A DNA stretch of 64,000 bases from Niabella yanshanensis (lineage in GTDB: Bacteria; Bacteroidota; Bacteroidia; Chitinophagales; Chitinophagaceae), in the NCBI RefSeq assembly GCF_034424215.1, contig NZ_CP139960.1, forward strand, positions 3,782,001-3,846,000, written 5' to 3'. Under the pieces are notes generated by a model. It was not told where the DNA came from and ran no database searches. It was given only the letters and a program-made list of their open reading frames with translations. This document shows positions 17,832-27,340 of the stretch, one piece after another. The first letter of the stretch is position 1, and the number at the start of each line of letters is the position of its first letter. The position numbers and the translations under genes were made by a program.

Positions 17832-17858
17832 ATTTGTAAAAAACTTAAAACACACTGA

Positions 17859-18245
17859 ATGGAGAGCTTTTTTAGTAAAGTGAAAAACTATGTTACCGAG
17901 CTTGACTATGAAGTTTTATACGAAAATGAAAACGATGGTATCATCGTTATAGACAAGCAGGAATATGGAATAAGAAATATGGTACTGGGCGTTGCTAACC
18001 CAATTTTAATTGTTGAACAGTACCTGTTTAATTGTAATAGCGACTCGGTTTACCGGGAGTTGCTAATCAAAAACAGGGATATTGTGCACGGCGCTTTTGT
18101 GCTGGATGAAACCGGCGAAAAAGTGATATTCCGAAACACATTACAGGTAGAGTCGCTTGACAAGCGCGAACTGGAGACCACCATTAACTCGTTATCGCTG
18201 TTACTTTCAGAATATTCCAATGAAATAATGAAGTTCAGCAAATAA
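17859..18245 (+). CDS. YbjN / CesT-chaperone-fold-like protein
   Basis: 128 residues, no signal or membrane segment. The alternating pattern (VKNYVTELDYEVLYENENDGIIVIDKQ, ILIVEQYLFNC, GAFVLDETGEKVIFRNTLQV) and the C-terminal helix LETTINSLSLLLSEYSNEIM fit the YbjN/type III chaperone fold. Such genes often stand first in PspA-flotillin clusters, where they are annotated as 'molecular chaperone Tir'-like. It is 24 bases upstream of the PspA gene. Function is unknown; binding a partner of the same operon is plausible. Confidence 0.65.
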   Translation: MESFFSKVKNYVTELDYEVLYENENDGIIVIDKQEYGIRNMVLGVANPILIVEQYLFNCNSDSVYRELLIKNRDIVHGAFVLDETGEKVIFRNTLQVESLDKRELETTINSLSLLLSEYSNEIMKFSK

Positions 18246-18269
18246 TTAATCATCATTAAAAAGAATGCC

Positions 18270-18995
18270 ATGAATATTTTTCAAAGACTTTTTAAAATAG
18301 GACAGGCGGAAACTCATTCGGCCATTGATAAACTCGAAGACCCTATCAAAATGATAGAACAGGGGTTGAGGGACCTGCATACCGAGCTGGATCAGGCTAA
18401 CAGGGCATTGGCAGAAGTAAAAGCCATGCATATACGCAGGGGAAATGAGTTGAAACAATATCGTGAAGAGCAGGAAACTATACACAACAAATCAGTATTA
18501 TTGCTCAAGAAAGCACAGGAAGGCGCAGTATCAATTGAAGAAGCTGACCAGCTGGTAAAGGAAAACCTCAGAAAGAAAGCGGATATTACCAGAAGAATAA
18601 CCGAAGCGGATCTGCAGGTGGCATCTTTGCAACAGCAGGTAACCGCGCTGGAAGGCAATGTTACCAAGATCAAGCTGAGCATTACCCAATGGGAGAGCGA
18701 ATTGAAAACACTGAAGGCCAGGGTTAAAGTAAGTAACGCTACGCAGCAGATCAATAAACAGCTGATGAAGATGGATTCCAATAGTGTGGCTTCTATGCTG
18801 GAACGTATGAAGGACAAAGTATTGGATGAGGAAGCACTGGCGCAGGCTTATGGGGAAATGAACCAGAAAGAAGAAAGTAACGATGAAAAAGTAAACAAGA
18901 TCATTGAAGAGATTTCAGTTGACGATGAACTGGCTAAACTGAAAAGCCAACTGGGCATTGACAATGCTAAAGAACAGGATAGCCCATCCTCCTGA
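18270..18995 (+). CDS. PspA/IM30 (ESCRT-III-like) family protein
   Basis: 241 residues, predicted almost all helical. The N-terminal amphipathic helix MNIFQRLFKIGQAETHSAID and EDPIKMIEQGLRDLHTELDQ are PspA/Vipp1 signatures. A long coiled coil (about 25-190) follows, then the C-terminal DELAKLKSQLG motif. PspA-type proteins polymerise on the inner membrane and belong to the ESCRT-III superfamily. They protect or remodel stressed membranes. The classical PspF/PspB/PspC partners are absent; the neighbours are YbjN, DUF1449, flotillin and AAA+ genes instead. Confidence 0.93.
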   Translation: MNIFQRLFKIGQAETHSAIDKLEDPIKMIEQGLRDLHTELDQANRALAEVKAMHIRRGNELKQYREEQETIHNKSVLLLKKAQEGAVSIEEADQLVKENLRKKADITRRITEADLQVASLQQQVTALEGNVTKIKLSITQWESELKTLKARVKVSNATQQINKQLMKMDSNSVASMLERMKDKVLDEEALAQAYGEMNQKEESNDEKVNKIIEEISVDDELAKLKSQLGIDNAKEQDSPSS

Positions 18996-19030
18996 TTGAT
19001 ATCCGATGTTTCCATAAAAAAAATTAAACA

Positions 19031-19468
19031 ATGAAGCTACTTGATAATAAGCCGGTCCAAACCTTTCTGGCTGTAGCGCCGGTACTACTCGCTGCCCTTT
19101 GTTTTATTGGTTATTTTGCTTTTTTTGTTTCGGTATTCGGGAGTATTAATCATGGCCACAAGGCAGAATGGTTACCGGTTAGCTTTTTAAATAACATGGA
19201 TGCCTTACTTCTCGCAGCTTTTGTGCTTCCTGTACTTTTTATACTAAGCACTGTTTATTTTGTGCTTCACGCAGCCCAAAATCCGCTGCTCGAAAAAGGT
19301 AATATGCGTGTTGTATGGATTTTGATCATCATTTTATTAAGCGTAGCCGGAAATTTTATTTATTGGCTGCTTGAAATACGAAACAAAAGAACCGAACCTG
19401 TAATTGGTGATGCGCTGCATCGTAAAAAACAGGCCGGATGGTCGGGTGGCTTGTATATGAAGAACTAA
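19031..19468 (+). CDS. Small three-helix membrane protein of the PspA operon
   Basis: 145 residues with three hydrophobic segments (about 10-36, 57-80, 95-115). The last, VVWILIIILLSVAGNFIYWL, resembles the PLDc_N/cardiolipin-synthase N-terminal helix pattern, but no catalytic domain follows. A short charged tail ends the protein. It lies between the PspA and YqiJ-like genes with 35- and 31-base spacers, so it is very likely co-transcribed. I do not recognise a function. Confidence 0.7.
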   Translation: MKLLDNKPVQTFLAVAPVLLAALCFIGYFAFFVSVFGSINHGHKAEWLPVSFLNNMDALLLAAFVLPVLFILSTVYFVLHAAQNPLLEKGNMRVVWILIIILLSVAGNFIYWLLEIRNKRTEPVIGDALHRKKQAGWSGGLYMKN

Positions 19469-19499
19469 CTATCAATCATCACATCAAATCCAAACCAAC

Positions 19500-20129
19500 A
19501 TGCAGGAGTTTTTTCACATCGCCTTTTCCAAAGTAAATTTTATAGCAACGCTGTTCGCCATATTGTTTGCTATTTACTGGATCATTACCATTTTTACGGG
19601 TCTTGATTTAGACGTGACCGATGCGGACGCGGATTTAGATCATGATCACCCCGAAACGCAGCATAGTGGTGATAGCGCCTGGGATAGTGTTTTGAAATTC
19701 TTTTATATCGGGGAGCTCCCTATTCTTTTTATCCTGTCATTGGTGAGTATTTTTATGTGGCTCATTATGGTAAACGTGACGCCCTTACTGGGGTGGGAAA
19801 ATAAATGGATTGGATTTGTATTATACCTGCCTGCATTTATAGCAGGGCTACTATTAACTAAAGTAGTGGCCATGCCTTTTTTAAAGCTATATCGCATGTT
19901 CAATCATAAGGGCGAGCAAAGCATCGACTTTATTGGCAAAGTAGGTACCGTAGTGGCCGCCATCAGGCAAAATAAGATAGGACAGATAGAGCTCAAACAT
20001 GAAAGCGATGTGATCCGCGTCTATGCGAAATCAATGACCGATGAAGAATATAAAACAGGAGAGCAGGTGATCATACTCGAAGCTTCCTCCGATGAAAAAT
20101 TTTATTTAGTACAATCTTACAACCTATAA
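19500..20129 (+). CDS. DUF1449 / YqiJ-like membrane protein with OB-fold tail
   Basis: 209 residues. An N-terminal helix (about 14-34) is followed by an acidic Asp/His stretch LDVTDADADLDHDHPE and two more helices (about 75-97 and 105-128). The C-terminal soluble domain (about 140-209) reads IDFIGKVGTVVAAIRQNKIGQIELKH and GEQVIILEASSDEKFYLVQS, matching the NfeD/YqiJ OB-fold. In E. coli yqiJ precedes yqiK, as here. NfeD-type domains partner with SPFH proteins, so this protein probably supports the adjacent flotillin. Confidence 0.85.
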   Translation: MQEFFHIAFSKVNFIATLFAILFAIYWIITIFTGLDLDVTDADADLDHDHPETQHSGDSAWDSVLKFFYIGELPILFILSLVSIFMWLIMVNVTPLLGWENKWIGFVLYLPAFIAGLLLTKVVAMPFLKLYRMFNHKGEQSIDFIGKVGTVVAAIRQNKIGQIELKHESDVIRVYAKSMTDEEYKTGEQVIILEASSDEKFYLVQSYNL

Positions 20130-20149
20130 CTATTAAAACAACTCAATTT

Positions 20150-22213
20150 ATGAATTACTCGTTCTACATTACTGCTGCTTTCTTAGTGCTTGTCGTTATC
20201 GGGCTTATTTTCTGGCTCATTTCAATGTACAAAAAAGTAAGCCAGGGTAAAGTGCTGATCCGTACCGGCCAGGGAGGCGTAAAAGTATTTTTCAATGCCG
20301 GCCTGGTTATCCCTATCCTGCATAAGCAGGAGGTAATGGATATATCTGTAAAAAAGCTGGATATAGAGCGTATGGGCCGGGAAGGGTTGATCTGTAAAGA
20401 CAATATGCGGGCCGATATCAAAGTAGCATTCTTCGTAAGGGTAAATAAGTCTGTAGATGATATCATTAACGTGGCGCAAACGATTGGCACCGACAGGGCT
20501 TCTTCTCATGAAACATTAACGGATCTCTTTGAGTCTAAATTCTCCGAGGCTCTGAAAACAGTTGGTAAGAAATTTGATTTCATAGAACTGTATGAAGCCC
20601 GCCGGGAGTTCAGGGAAGAGATCATCAATATTATAGGTACCGATTTGAACGGATATGTATTAGATGATTGTGCCATAGATTACCTGGAACAAACCCGTGT
20701 AGAGCTATTGGACAGGGAAAATATACTGGATGCAGAAGGTATTAAAAAAATTACGGAGTTAACCGCCGTGCAAAACATAAAAGCGAACCAGATCCGCAGG
20801 GATGAAGAACGCACCATTAAGAAGCAGGATGTAGAAACCCGCGAAGCGATATTGGAATTAGAGCGCCAGTTAAAAGAAAAAGAAGAATCGCAACGCAGGG
20901 AAATTGAAAATATTAAATCGCGTGAGCAGGCAGAAATTGATTCGGTGAAAGAAACGGAACGCCTGCGTTCGGAAAGGATCAGGATACAAACAGAAGAACA
21001 GCTGTTGATACAGGAAGAGAATAAGTTAAGGCAGGTAATTATTGCAGCTAAAAATAAAGAACGTGCAGAAGCCGTAGAAACAGAACGTGTATTGAAAGAT
21101 AAATACCTGGAGCTGACCGAGCGTGAGCGGGTGGTGGCGTTAGCCGGTATTGAAAAAGATAAGGCCGTTGAGATCGAAAAGAAAAATATTCAGGATGCGA
21201 TTCGTGAAAGGGTGGCGTTAGAAAAAACAGTGGTAGAAGAGCAGGAAAAAATAAAAGATGTACAGGTGCTGAAGGAGGCGAATCGCTTGAAAGACGCGGC
21301 TGTTATTAAGGCAAGTCAGGATGCTGAGGCTAAGATGATAGAAGAAGTGAAGAAAGCTGAATCGCAGGAGAAAGCGGCCGCTCACGAAGCGCAGAAAGTA
21401 TTGATTGAAGCGAATGCCCGCAAAGAAGCTGCCGGTAAAGAAGCGGAGGCGCGTAAAGTAATTGCTGATGCTAAGGCCAAAGAAGAGGCAACTGTAGGCA
21501 TGTCTGAAGCGCAGGTAATGCTTGCTAAGGCTGAGGCATTGGAAAGACAAGGTCTGGTTGATGCAGCAGTGATTGAAAAAACGGCGATTGCTGAAGCGGC
21601 GGGTATTGAAGCCAGGGCAGAAGCCAAACGCAAAGAAGGTTTGGCCGAAGCTGAAGTGATCCGTGAAAAAATTGTGGCTGAGGCAAAAGGTATCGATGAA
21701 AAATCAATGGCGATCAAGAAGCTGAATGATGCAGGTAAAGAGCATGAGGAGTTCCGTCTTACGTTGCAGAAGGATAAGGAAATTGCTTTGGCTGAGATCC
21801 ATATCCAGAAAGACATTGCGGAGGCGCAGGCCAGCGTATTAGGCGATGCCTTCAGAAATGCGAAGATCGACATTGTGGGGGGCGATAATACGTTCTTTGA
21901 TAATGTGGTGCGCCAGGTTTCTAATGGTAAGGGATTGGATAAGCTGATCGATAATTCTTATCATTTATCGCAGCTGTCTGATAATCTTTTAGGCCAGGGT
22001 GATGGCGAAGAGAACATAATTAGTAAGATCCGCAACCTGGCTGATAAATATGATGTAAGCAGCGAGGATATCAAGAATCTTTCTATAGCAGCATTAGTAG
22101 CCCGTATTCAAACATCAGCAACGGGGCAAGACAAAGGCTTTTTAAACAACTTGCTCAGCTTTGCAAAGGGATTGGGTATTGAGAATAAAAAGATACAGCA
22201 GTTGAAGGGGTAG
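20150..22213 (+). CDS. YqiK-type flotillin (SPFH/band 7 protein)
   Basis: 687 residues. One N-terminal membrane helix (about 5-27) precedes the SPFH domain (about 35-200: QGGVKVFFNAGLVIPILHKQ, MRADIKVAFFVRVN). A very long Ala/Glu/Lys coiled coil spans about residues 200-550, with the EA-rich repeats of flotillins (AEARKVIADAKAKEEA). The C-terminal region follows. Flotillins organise membrane microdomains. This is the long YqiK form. It starts 20 bases after the YqiJ-like gene. The next gene is separated by a 242-base spacer holding a repeat element. Confidence 0.93.
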   Translation: MNYSFYITAAFLVLVVIGLIFWLISMYKKVSQGKVLIRTGQGGVKVFFNAGLVIPILHKQEVMDISVKKLDIERMGREGLICKDNMRADIKVAFFVRVNKSVDDIINVAQTIGTDRASSHETLTDLFESKFSEALKTVGKKFDFIELYEARREFREEIINIIGTDLNGYVLDDCAIDYLEQTRVELLDRENILDAEGIKKITELTAVQNIKANQIRRDEERTIKKQDVETREAILELERQLKEKEESQRREIENIKSREQAEIDSVKETERLRSERIRIQTEEQLLIQEENKLRQVIIAAKNKERAEAVETERVLKDKYLELTERERVVALAGIEKDKAVEIEKKNIQDAIRERVALEKTVVEEQEKIKDVQVLKEANRLKDAAVIKASQDAEAKMIEEVKKAESQEKAAAHEAQKVLIEANARKEAAGKEAEARKVIADAKAKEEATVGMSEAQVMLAKAEALERQGLVDAAVIEKTAIAEAAGIEARAEAKRKEGLAEAEVIREKIVAEAKGIDEKSMAIKKLNDAGKEHEEFRLTLQKDKEIALAEIHIQKDIAEAQASVLGDAFRNAKIDIVGGDNTFFDNVVRQVSNGKGLDKLIDNSYHLSQLSDNLLGQGDGEENIISKIRNLADKYDVSSEDIKNLSIAALVARIQTSATGQDKGFLNNLLSFAKGLGIENKKIQQLKG

Positions 22214-22236
22214 GTTTACAGAGAATAAAGTGAAGG

Positions 22237-22336
22237 CGTCATTTCGGCCATCTTAGCCAGAGGCTACGAGGGAGAAATCTCTCAAGAGAGCGAGATTTCT
22301 CCTCTGTTTCTTTCAGAAACAATCGCCTAAATGACG
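22237..22336. repeat. Nested-palindrome intergenic repeat element
   Basis: Outer arms CGTCATTTCGGC (22237-22248) and GCCTAAATGACG (22325-22336) pair with one mismatch. Inner arms GGAGAAATCTC (22271-22281) and GAGATTTCTCC (22292-22302) pair perfectly over a 10-base loop. The whole 100-bp unit can fold into one long RNA hairpin. From memory, elements with the words CATTTCG, GAGAAATCTC and GAGATTTCTC are scattered through Bacteroidota genomes. This one separates the flotillin and ATPase genes. Confidence 0.75.
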
Positions 22337-22455
22337 TAAGTGCTGGCTAGTCCGTATCTTGAAATTAACCAGGGATGGTGAACCACCCGGAGTATATTTC
22401 TCCTCTTGTATTAAAAATTGTTTAGCCCTGTTTCATCGTTTCGAAGCACAATATT

Positions 22456-25400
22456 ATGTCAGAAAATATTACTGAAATACAAATGGATTCCGGCGCCTAT
22501 GAAGTCATTCTTCAAAGGCTGCAGGTACAGAAAAATAAAATACTGGATAATGTTGCGTTGCTGAATAAGGAACGTAAGGAAGTGTTTGGTGCAACATCAT
22601 TTGAATTATTGGCCAACCTTAGAATTAACACTGCCAATAATTGTATAGCCAAGGATATCCTGGCTCTGGGCAATCTTTGCATACTGGGTTATAATGTGCA
22701 ATTTGGCTTAAAGCAGGATATCAGTATCGCTGACGTATTTAGTATTTACCGGTTTGACGGAAAAGAGTTTGTCGCACAAGGCCTTTCTCTGTTAGAGCAG
22801 GATGAGTTTACCATAGAATTTAAAAACCTTTATAAGTACTACCGTAATGCTTCCTTCTCCCGCTTTCATATAAAAGGTAATTTGCTGTATATGGTGTTTC
22901 AGCAAACCGCCAATGTGCAGGATATAAAGGCTTTTAAATGGCTGATAGATGGAGAACGCCTGCAGTTTATGGATGGCCGCAGTGCGCATGAAGTGAAGTA
23001 CCCGTCGCAACATGACTTTACCTGGGAGAAAGCTACGCGCGATATGCAACGCACCGGTAAAAATCCGCATGTGTCCATATTGGACAGGGTTTTTGTGGAG
23101 ACCATTAACGGTGATCTGTCTATTAAGATAGAAGACAACACCGATACGGGAAAGGGAATTTATCATGAGGATGTAGAGCAGAAAGATCAGACCCTGGACG
23201 ATGGGGAGATCTGGTTTGCTGACCTGGGTAATATCATCCTGTTGCGCATTAAACCCTACCTTGAGGACGATCGTTATTTTATTTTTAACGACCGTTTGAA
23301 AACGGTAATGCGGGTGGATACACTGGCCGATGCCGGCTTGTTGTTGCCTGAAGGGCAAGGGATATTGTTATCCAACGGTTATTACTTGCAAAATGGAGAG
23401 CATAAAATATTTGACCGTAAGCTGGAGCAGGTTAAATTCAGCGGTCGTGTGGATGCGCCAAACGGGGAGGATTTTTTGTATGTGTTTTACCAGGAGAATA
23501 GTCATAGTTATATACTGCTTTCCTATAATGTAATTGAGCAGCAGGTGCAAACGCCTATTCTTTGTAATGGGTTCACCATTTTTGAAAACGGGCAGTTGTT
23601 GTATTTTATTTCTGAGAAAGATCCTACCCGCCATCACCTGATACAGGTTTGGCAAACGCCCTTTACTAAAGAAATGACGTTGAATGAAACCTTGAGTCAG
23701 CATCATTTGTACAAGATCGGTAACAAGTCCATTGTACAGGCGATGGCTGAAGTAAGAGAATTGTTGGTATTGCTCGATCAGCCGGATAACTACGAAGGGC
23801 TGTATGATGATATACTGGATAAAAGCCGGGAAATTTACGACTCTTATTTCTGGATGCAGGATAATAGTCATTACCAGTTTGCAGCAGCGCTAACTGATTT
23901 GAAACAAATAGCCACCAATGCCATTGATGAGTTTAAAAAAGTAGTGGAGATGCGGGCTAATGCTGCTCAACTCATGGCAGATGCGGAAGAAAAAGTTTCA
24001 AAGCTGATTTTCGATGTACGCACTTCAAAAAAGGAGACCCTGCAGGATTATGTAAAGCTTTTATCAGCCTTGCGATTATTGAAAGGTGAGCTGATCACTT
24101 TAAAAAAAGTAGCCTATACTAACGAAGCTGTATTGACGGAACATGAGAAAGTATTGACGGAGAAGTCGGATGAGCTGTCTAAAGCCTGTGTTGAATTCCT
24201 GCTTCGAGATGATGCGTTGCAGCCCTATCAGTTGCAAATACAGCAACTCCGGGAAACCCTGCCACAGGCGGCAAAAGTAGTGGAAGTAAAAGCCCTGGAG
24301 CAGCAAAGCACGGAGATAGCCGGCGCCTTAGAAATGTTGATCGATATCATCAATCAATTAAAAATTGATGATGCTTCACAGTCTGCAAAAATTATTGAAA
24401 ATATATCGCAGCTGTTTTCCAGCTTAAACCAGCTGCGCACACAAATACAAAACCGGCGTAATGAGCTTAATAAAAAAGAATCACAAGCCGAGTTCCAGGC
24501 GCAGATGACTTTGCTGGACCAGTCTATTATCAATTTCCTGGATATGGCTGACAGTGCGGAAAAGGTAAATGAGTATTTATCTAAATTGACGATACAATTA
24601 GAAGAGATCGAAATGCGGTTTGCCGACTGGGATGAAGTGCAGATACATACTTCGGAAAAGCGCCAGGTTTTGTACGATAGTTTTGAAGCGAGGAAATTGC
24701 AGTTGCTTGAGCAAAAAAATAAAAGAGCCGGTCAGTTACAACAGGCCGCAGAGCGCATCATAACCGGTGTAAAAAACAAGGCAAAAAATTTAGAAAGCGA
24801 ATCAGAGATCAATGCCTTCTTCTCCTCAGACCTGATGGTAGACCGGGCACGCCAGATGGCGCAGGAGCTGATTGCTATGGAAGATGCTACCAAAAGTGAG
24901 GAGATCTTACAACAATTACTGGTGGTGCAACAGGAAGCGATCCGCAACCTGAAGGACAGAAAAGAATTGTATGTGGACGGTGCGCAGGTACTGGCTATGG
25001 GTAAGCACCGGTTTGCCATACAGTCGCAGAACGTCACATTGACGCTTACGAACAGGGATGGCGTTTATAGCTATCATATCACCGGCACATCGTATTTTGA
25101 ACCGGTCCTTCATCCTGAGCTTGAATTGTTGAAGGCTGTAATGGAGCAGGAGTATGTATCGGAGACGAAAGCGGTTCCCCGAGCCGTGTACCTGGCCTGG
25201 CGTGTGTTACAGCAAAACCCGCCTGGTGTCGCCGTAACAACCGCTGAATTAGAACAACAAGTAAATACTTATGTAACCGCTCATCCTGCGGAGGGTTACG
25301 TAAAAGGCGTGCATGATAAAGATGCTTTTTTACTGGCTACACAGTGGTTTCGATTAAGAGATGATTTAGGCGTATTAAGCTTTTTGCCAGAGGAGCGCGC

Positions 25401-27294
25401 AATGGCGCATATCTTCTGGCATTATCTGCCGATGGCAGAAAGAGAAGACTTTACCAAAAAGATTACCGCAGTAAAATTTTTAAAAACACATTATAGTCAG
25501 CAAAAAGAGATTGAGCTTTTCATAAAGGAGGCGGCGCAAAGGATAGATATCTTTATTCAAAAAGAGTTCCCTTTTATAAAGCTTGATGCTGAAGCTGCTG
25601 CGGCCTATTTATACAGTAGTCCTGCGGGTGTTACTATGGTATCACATACCGATAACGAAATATTCGCAACCTTTAAAAAACATCTGAAAGCAGATTTTAT
25701 AGACAAGAAATACCAGGAGTATATGCAGGAATTGAAAGATAAACCTGCGATGCTATGGGCCTTGGTCGAGAGCTGGTTGTATCGTTTTTCGGTAAAAGAG
25801 CAGTTGGATATTCCTTCGGATTTGATGATGGAGCTCATTGCAATGTTAATTACTGAAGGCAACACGCGGATTGAAACAGACGAAGATCATCATGTGCTGG
25901 AAATTACGGGTCTCCAATCGGTGCAGCAGGATGGCAATGCGTTTGTGCTCGACCATTATTATTGGGTGAGGCTATTAAAAGATCATGATGCAGGTATTGT
26001 TCCGCAGTTTTTGCGTTTGCAGCAATTAAAGAAAGAATTGTTACTGGAGAAAGGCAAGCAGCTTCGGTTGGAGAATTTTAAAACGGAAGTGCTGACCTCT
26101 TTTGTAAGAAACCAGTTGATCAACCAGGTTTACTTTCCGCTGATAGGGGCTAATTTTTCTAAGCAAATAGGGGAGTCGGGCGATGCCAAACGCAGTGACC
26201 GTAGTGGTTTGTTATTACTGGTATCTCCTCCCGGTTATGGAAAAACCACTTTGATGGAGTATATAGCCGACAGGCTGGGACTGGTCTTTATTAAGATCAA
26301 CGGCCCTTCTCTAGGGCATAGTATCACATCAGTAGATCCGGGAGAAGCTAAAGACGCGGCTGCTAAAAGTGAGTTGCGCAAACTGAATCTGGCTTTGGAA
26401 ATGGGCGATAACGTTATGTTGTACATCGATGATATCCAGCATTGCAATACAGAGTTCCTGCAGAAATTTATTTCATTGGCAGATGGTCAGCGCCGGATGG
26501 ACGGCGTATTTAATAGCGAACCTAAAACCTATGACCTTCGAGGTAAGCGCTTTGCCCTGGTAATGGCGGGCAACCCTTACACAGAGTCGGGTGAGATATT
26601 TAAGATCCCGGATATGCTATCCAACCGTGCTGATATTTATAACCTGGGCGACATGACCTCTGTGAATAAAGCCCAGTTTGAAATGAGCATGCTGGAGAAT
26701 GCTTTAATGGCTAACACGCACCTGAGAAAGCTATCTCAAAGCGGTATGGAAAACCTGTATAAGCTGGTAGCTTATGTGCAGGATCCGGAAAGCAATTTGC
26801 CCAACCTGGACGGTAATTTCACGGCCTCCGAAATACAGGATTTTATTCAGGTGGTAAAGCATGCATTACGGGTAAGAGCTACCGTGCTCAAGGTGAACGA
26901 AACCTATATACAATCCGCCGGTGTAATGGATACTTTCAGAGAAGAGCCTCCCTTTAAGCTGCAGGGGTCTTATCGTAATATGAATAAAATATTGGCTTCT
27001 ATTATCCCGATTATGACCCCGGGAGAAGTGACGGATCTCGTACTCAATCATTATAAGAACGAGTCGCAAACGCTTACCAAAGATGCGGAAGCTAATCTTT
27101 TAAAGCTAAAGGAAATTATGGGTTTACTTACGCTAGAAGAAATCAGTCGCTGGGAGGATATTAAAAAAGAGTTTAAAAAATACCGTATGCTGAAGGGCTT
27201 GGGCGACCAGGATAAGTTCTCACAGATCATTGCGCAAATGAACCAGTTTGTAGATGGGCTGGAGGGGATTAAAGAAGTGCTGCGGGGGAAATAG
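22456..27294 (+). CDS. Giant DUF3686 AAA+ ATPase ('DNA repair ATPase' family)
   Basis: 1612 residues. The N-terminal third (about 1-450) is beta-rich and fits DUF3686, with repeated FDGKEF, ILFENGQLLYF-like strands. A coiled-coil region covers about 480-860. The AAA+ module is near the C-terminus: Walker A SPPGYGKTT (K at about 1263), Walker B VMLYIDD (D1325-D1326), sensor-1 Asn in VMAGNPYTESGE and an Arg-finger candidate in LSNRADIYNLGD. The usual Walker B Glu is replaced by Asp. Proteins of this type are annotated as DNA repair ATPases, but their steady company with PspA, YqiJ and flotillin genes suggests a membrane task. The gene is last in the run. Confidence 0.85.
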   Translation: MSENITEIQMDSGAYEVILQRLQVQKNKILDNVALLNKERKEVFGATSFELLANLRINTANNCIAKDILALGNLCILGYNVQFGLKQDISIADVFSIYRFDGKEFVAQGLSLLEQDEFTIEFKNLYKYYRNASFSRFHIKGNLLYMVFQQTANVQDIKAFKWLIDGERLQFMDGRSAHEVKYPSQHDFTWEKATRDMQRTGKNPHVSILDRVFVETINGDLSIKIEDNTDTGKGIYHEDVEQKDQTLDDGEIWFADLGNIILLRIKPYLEDDRYFIFNDRLKTVMRVDTLADAGLLLPEGQGILLSNGYYLQNGEHKIFDRKLEQVKFSGRVDAPNGEDFLYVFYQENSHSYILLSYNVIEQQVQTPILCNGFTIFENGQLLYFISEKDPTRHHLIQVWQTPFTKEMTLNETLSQHHLYKIGNKSIVQAMAEVRELLVLLDQPDNYEGLYDDILDKSREIYDSYFWMQDNSHYQFAAALTDLKQIATNAIDEFKKVVEMRANAAQLMADAEEKVSKLIFDVRTSKKETLQDYVKLLSALRLLKGELITLKKVAYTNEAVLTEHEKVLTEKSDELSKACVEFLLRDDALQPYQLQIQQLRETLPQAAKVVEVKALEQQSTEIAGALEMLIDIINQLKIDDASQSAKIIENISQLFSSLNQLRTQIQNRRNELNKKESQAEFQAQMTLLDQSIINFLDMADSAEKVNEYLSKLTIQLEEIEMRFADWDEVQIHTSEKRQVLYDSFEARKLQLLEQKNKRAGQLQQAAERIITGVKNKAKNLESESEINAFFSSDLMVDRARQMAQELIAMEDATKSEEILQQLLVVQQEAIRNLKDRKELYVDGAQVLAMGKHRFAIQSQNVTLTLTNRDGVYSYHITGTSYFEPVLHPELELLKAVMEQEYVSETKAVPRAVYLAWRVLQQNPPGVAVTTAELEQQVNTYVTAHPAEGYVKGVHDKDAFLLATQWFRLRDDLGVLSFLPEERAMAHIFWHYLPMAEREDFTKKITAVKFLKTHYSQQKEIELFIKEAAQRIDIFIQKEFPFIKLDAEAAAAYLYSSPAGVTMVSHTDNEIFATFKKHLKADFIDKKYQEYMQELKDKPAMLWALVESWLYRFSVKEQLDIPSDLMMELIAMLITEGNTRIETDEDHHVLEITGLQSVQQDGNAFVLDHYYWVRLLKDHDAGIVPQFLRLQQLKKELLLEKGKQLRLENFKTEVLTSFVRNQLINQVYFPLIGANFSKQIGESGDAKRSDRSGLLLLVSPPGYGKTTLMEYIADRLGLVFIKINGPSLGHSITSVDPGEAKDAAAKSELRKLNLALEMGDNVMLYIDDIQHCNTEFLQKFISLADGQRRMDGVFNSEPKTYDLRGKRFALVMAGNPYTESGEIFKIPDMLSNRADIYNLGDMTSVNKAQFEMSMLENALMANTHLRKLSQSGMENLYKLVAYVQDPESNLPNLDGNFTASEIQDFIQVVKHALRVRATVLKVNETYIQSAGVMDTFREEPPFKLQGSYRNMNKILASIIPIMTPGEVTDLVLNHYKNESQTLTKDAEANLLKLKEIMGLLTLEEISRWEDIKKEFKKYRMLKGLGDQDKFSQIIAQMNQFVDGLEGIKEVLRGK

Positions 27295-27340
27295 TAGTTC
27301 TTCGGAATACTTGTATTTTTGATCAGAATTGTGTTATAAC

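Noticed and set aside
20164-21873. Several long minus-strand frames in the flotillin gene
   Set aside because: Mirror frames of the Ala/Glu coiled coil (Ser/Ala/Leu-rich on the other strand); no start signals.
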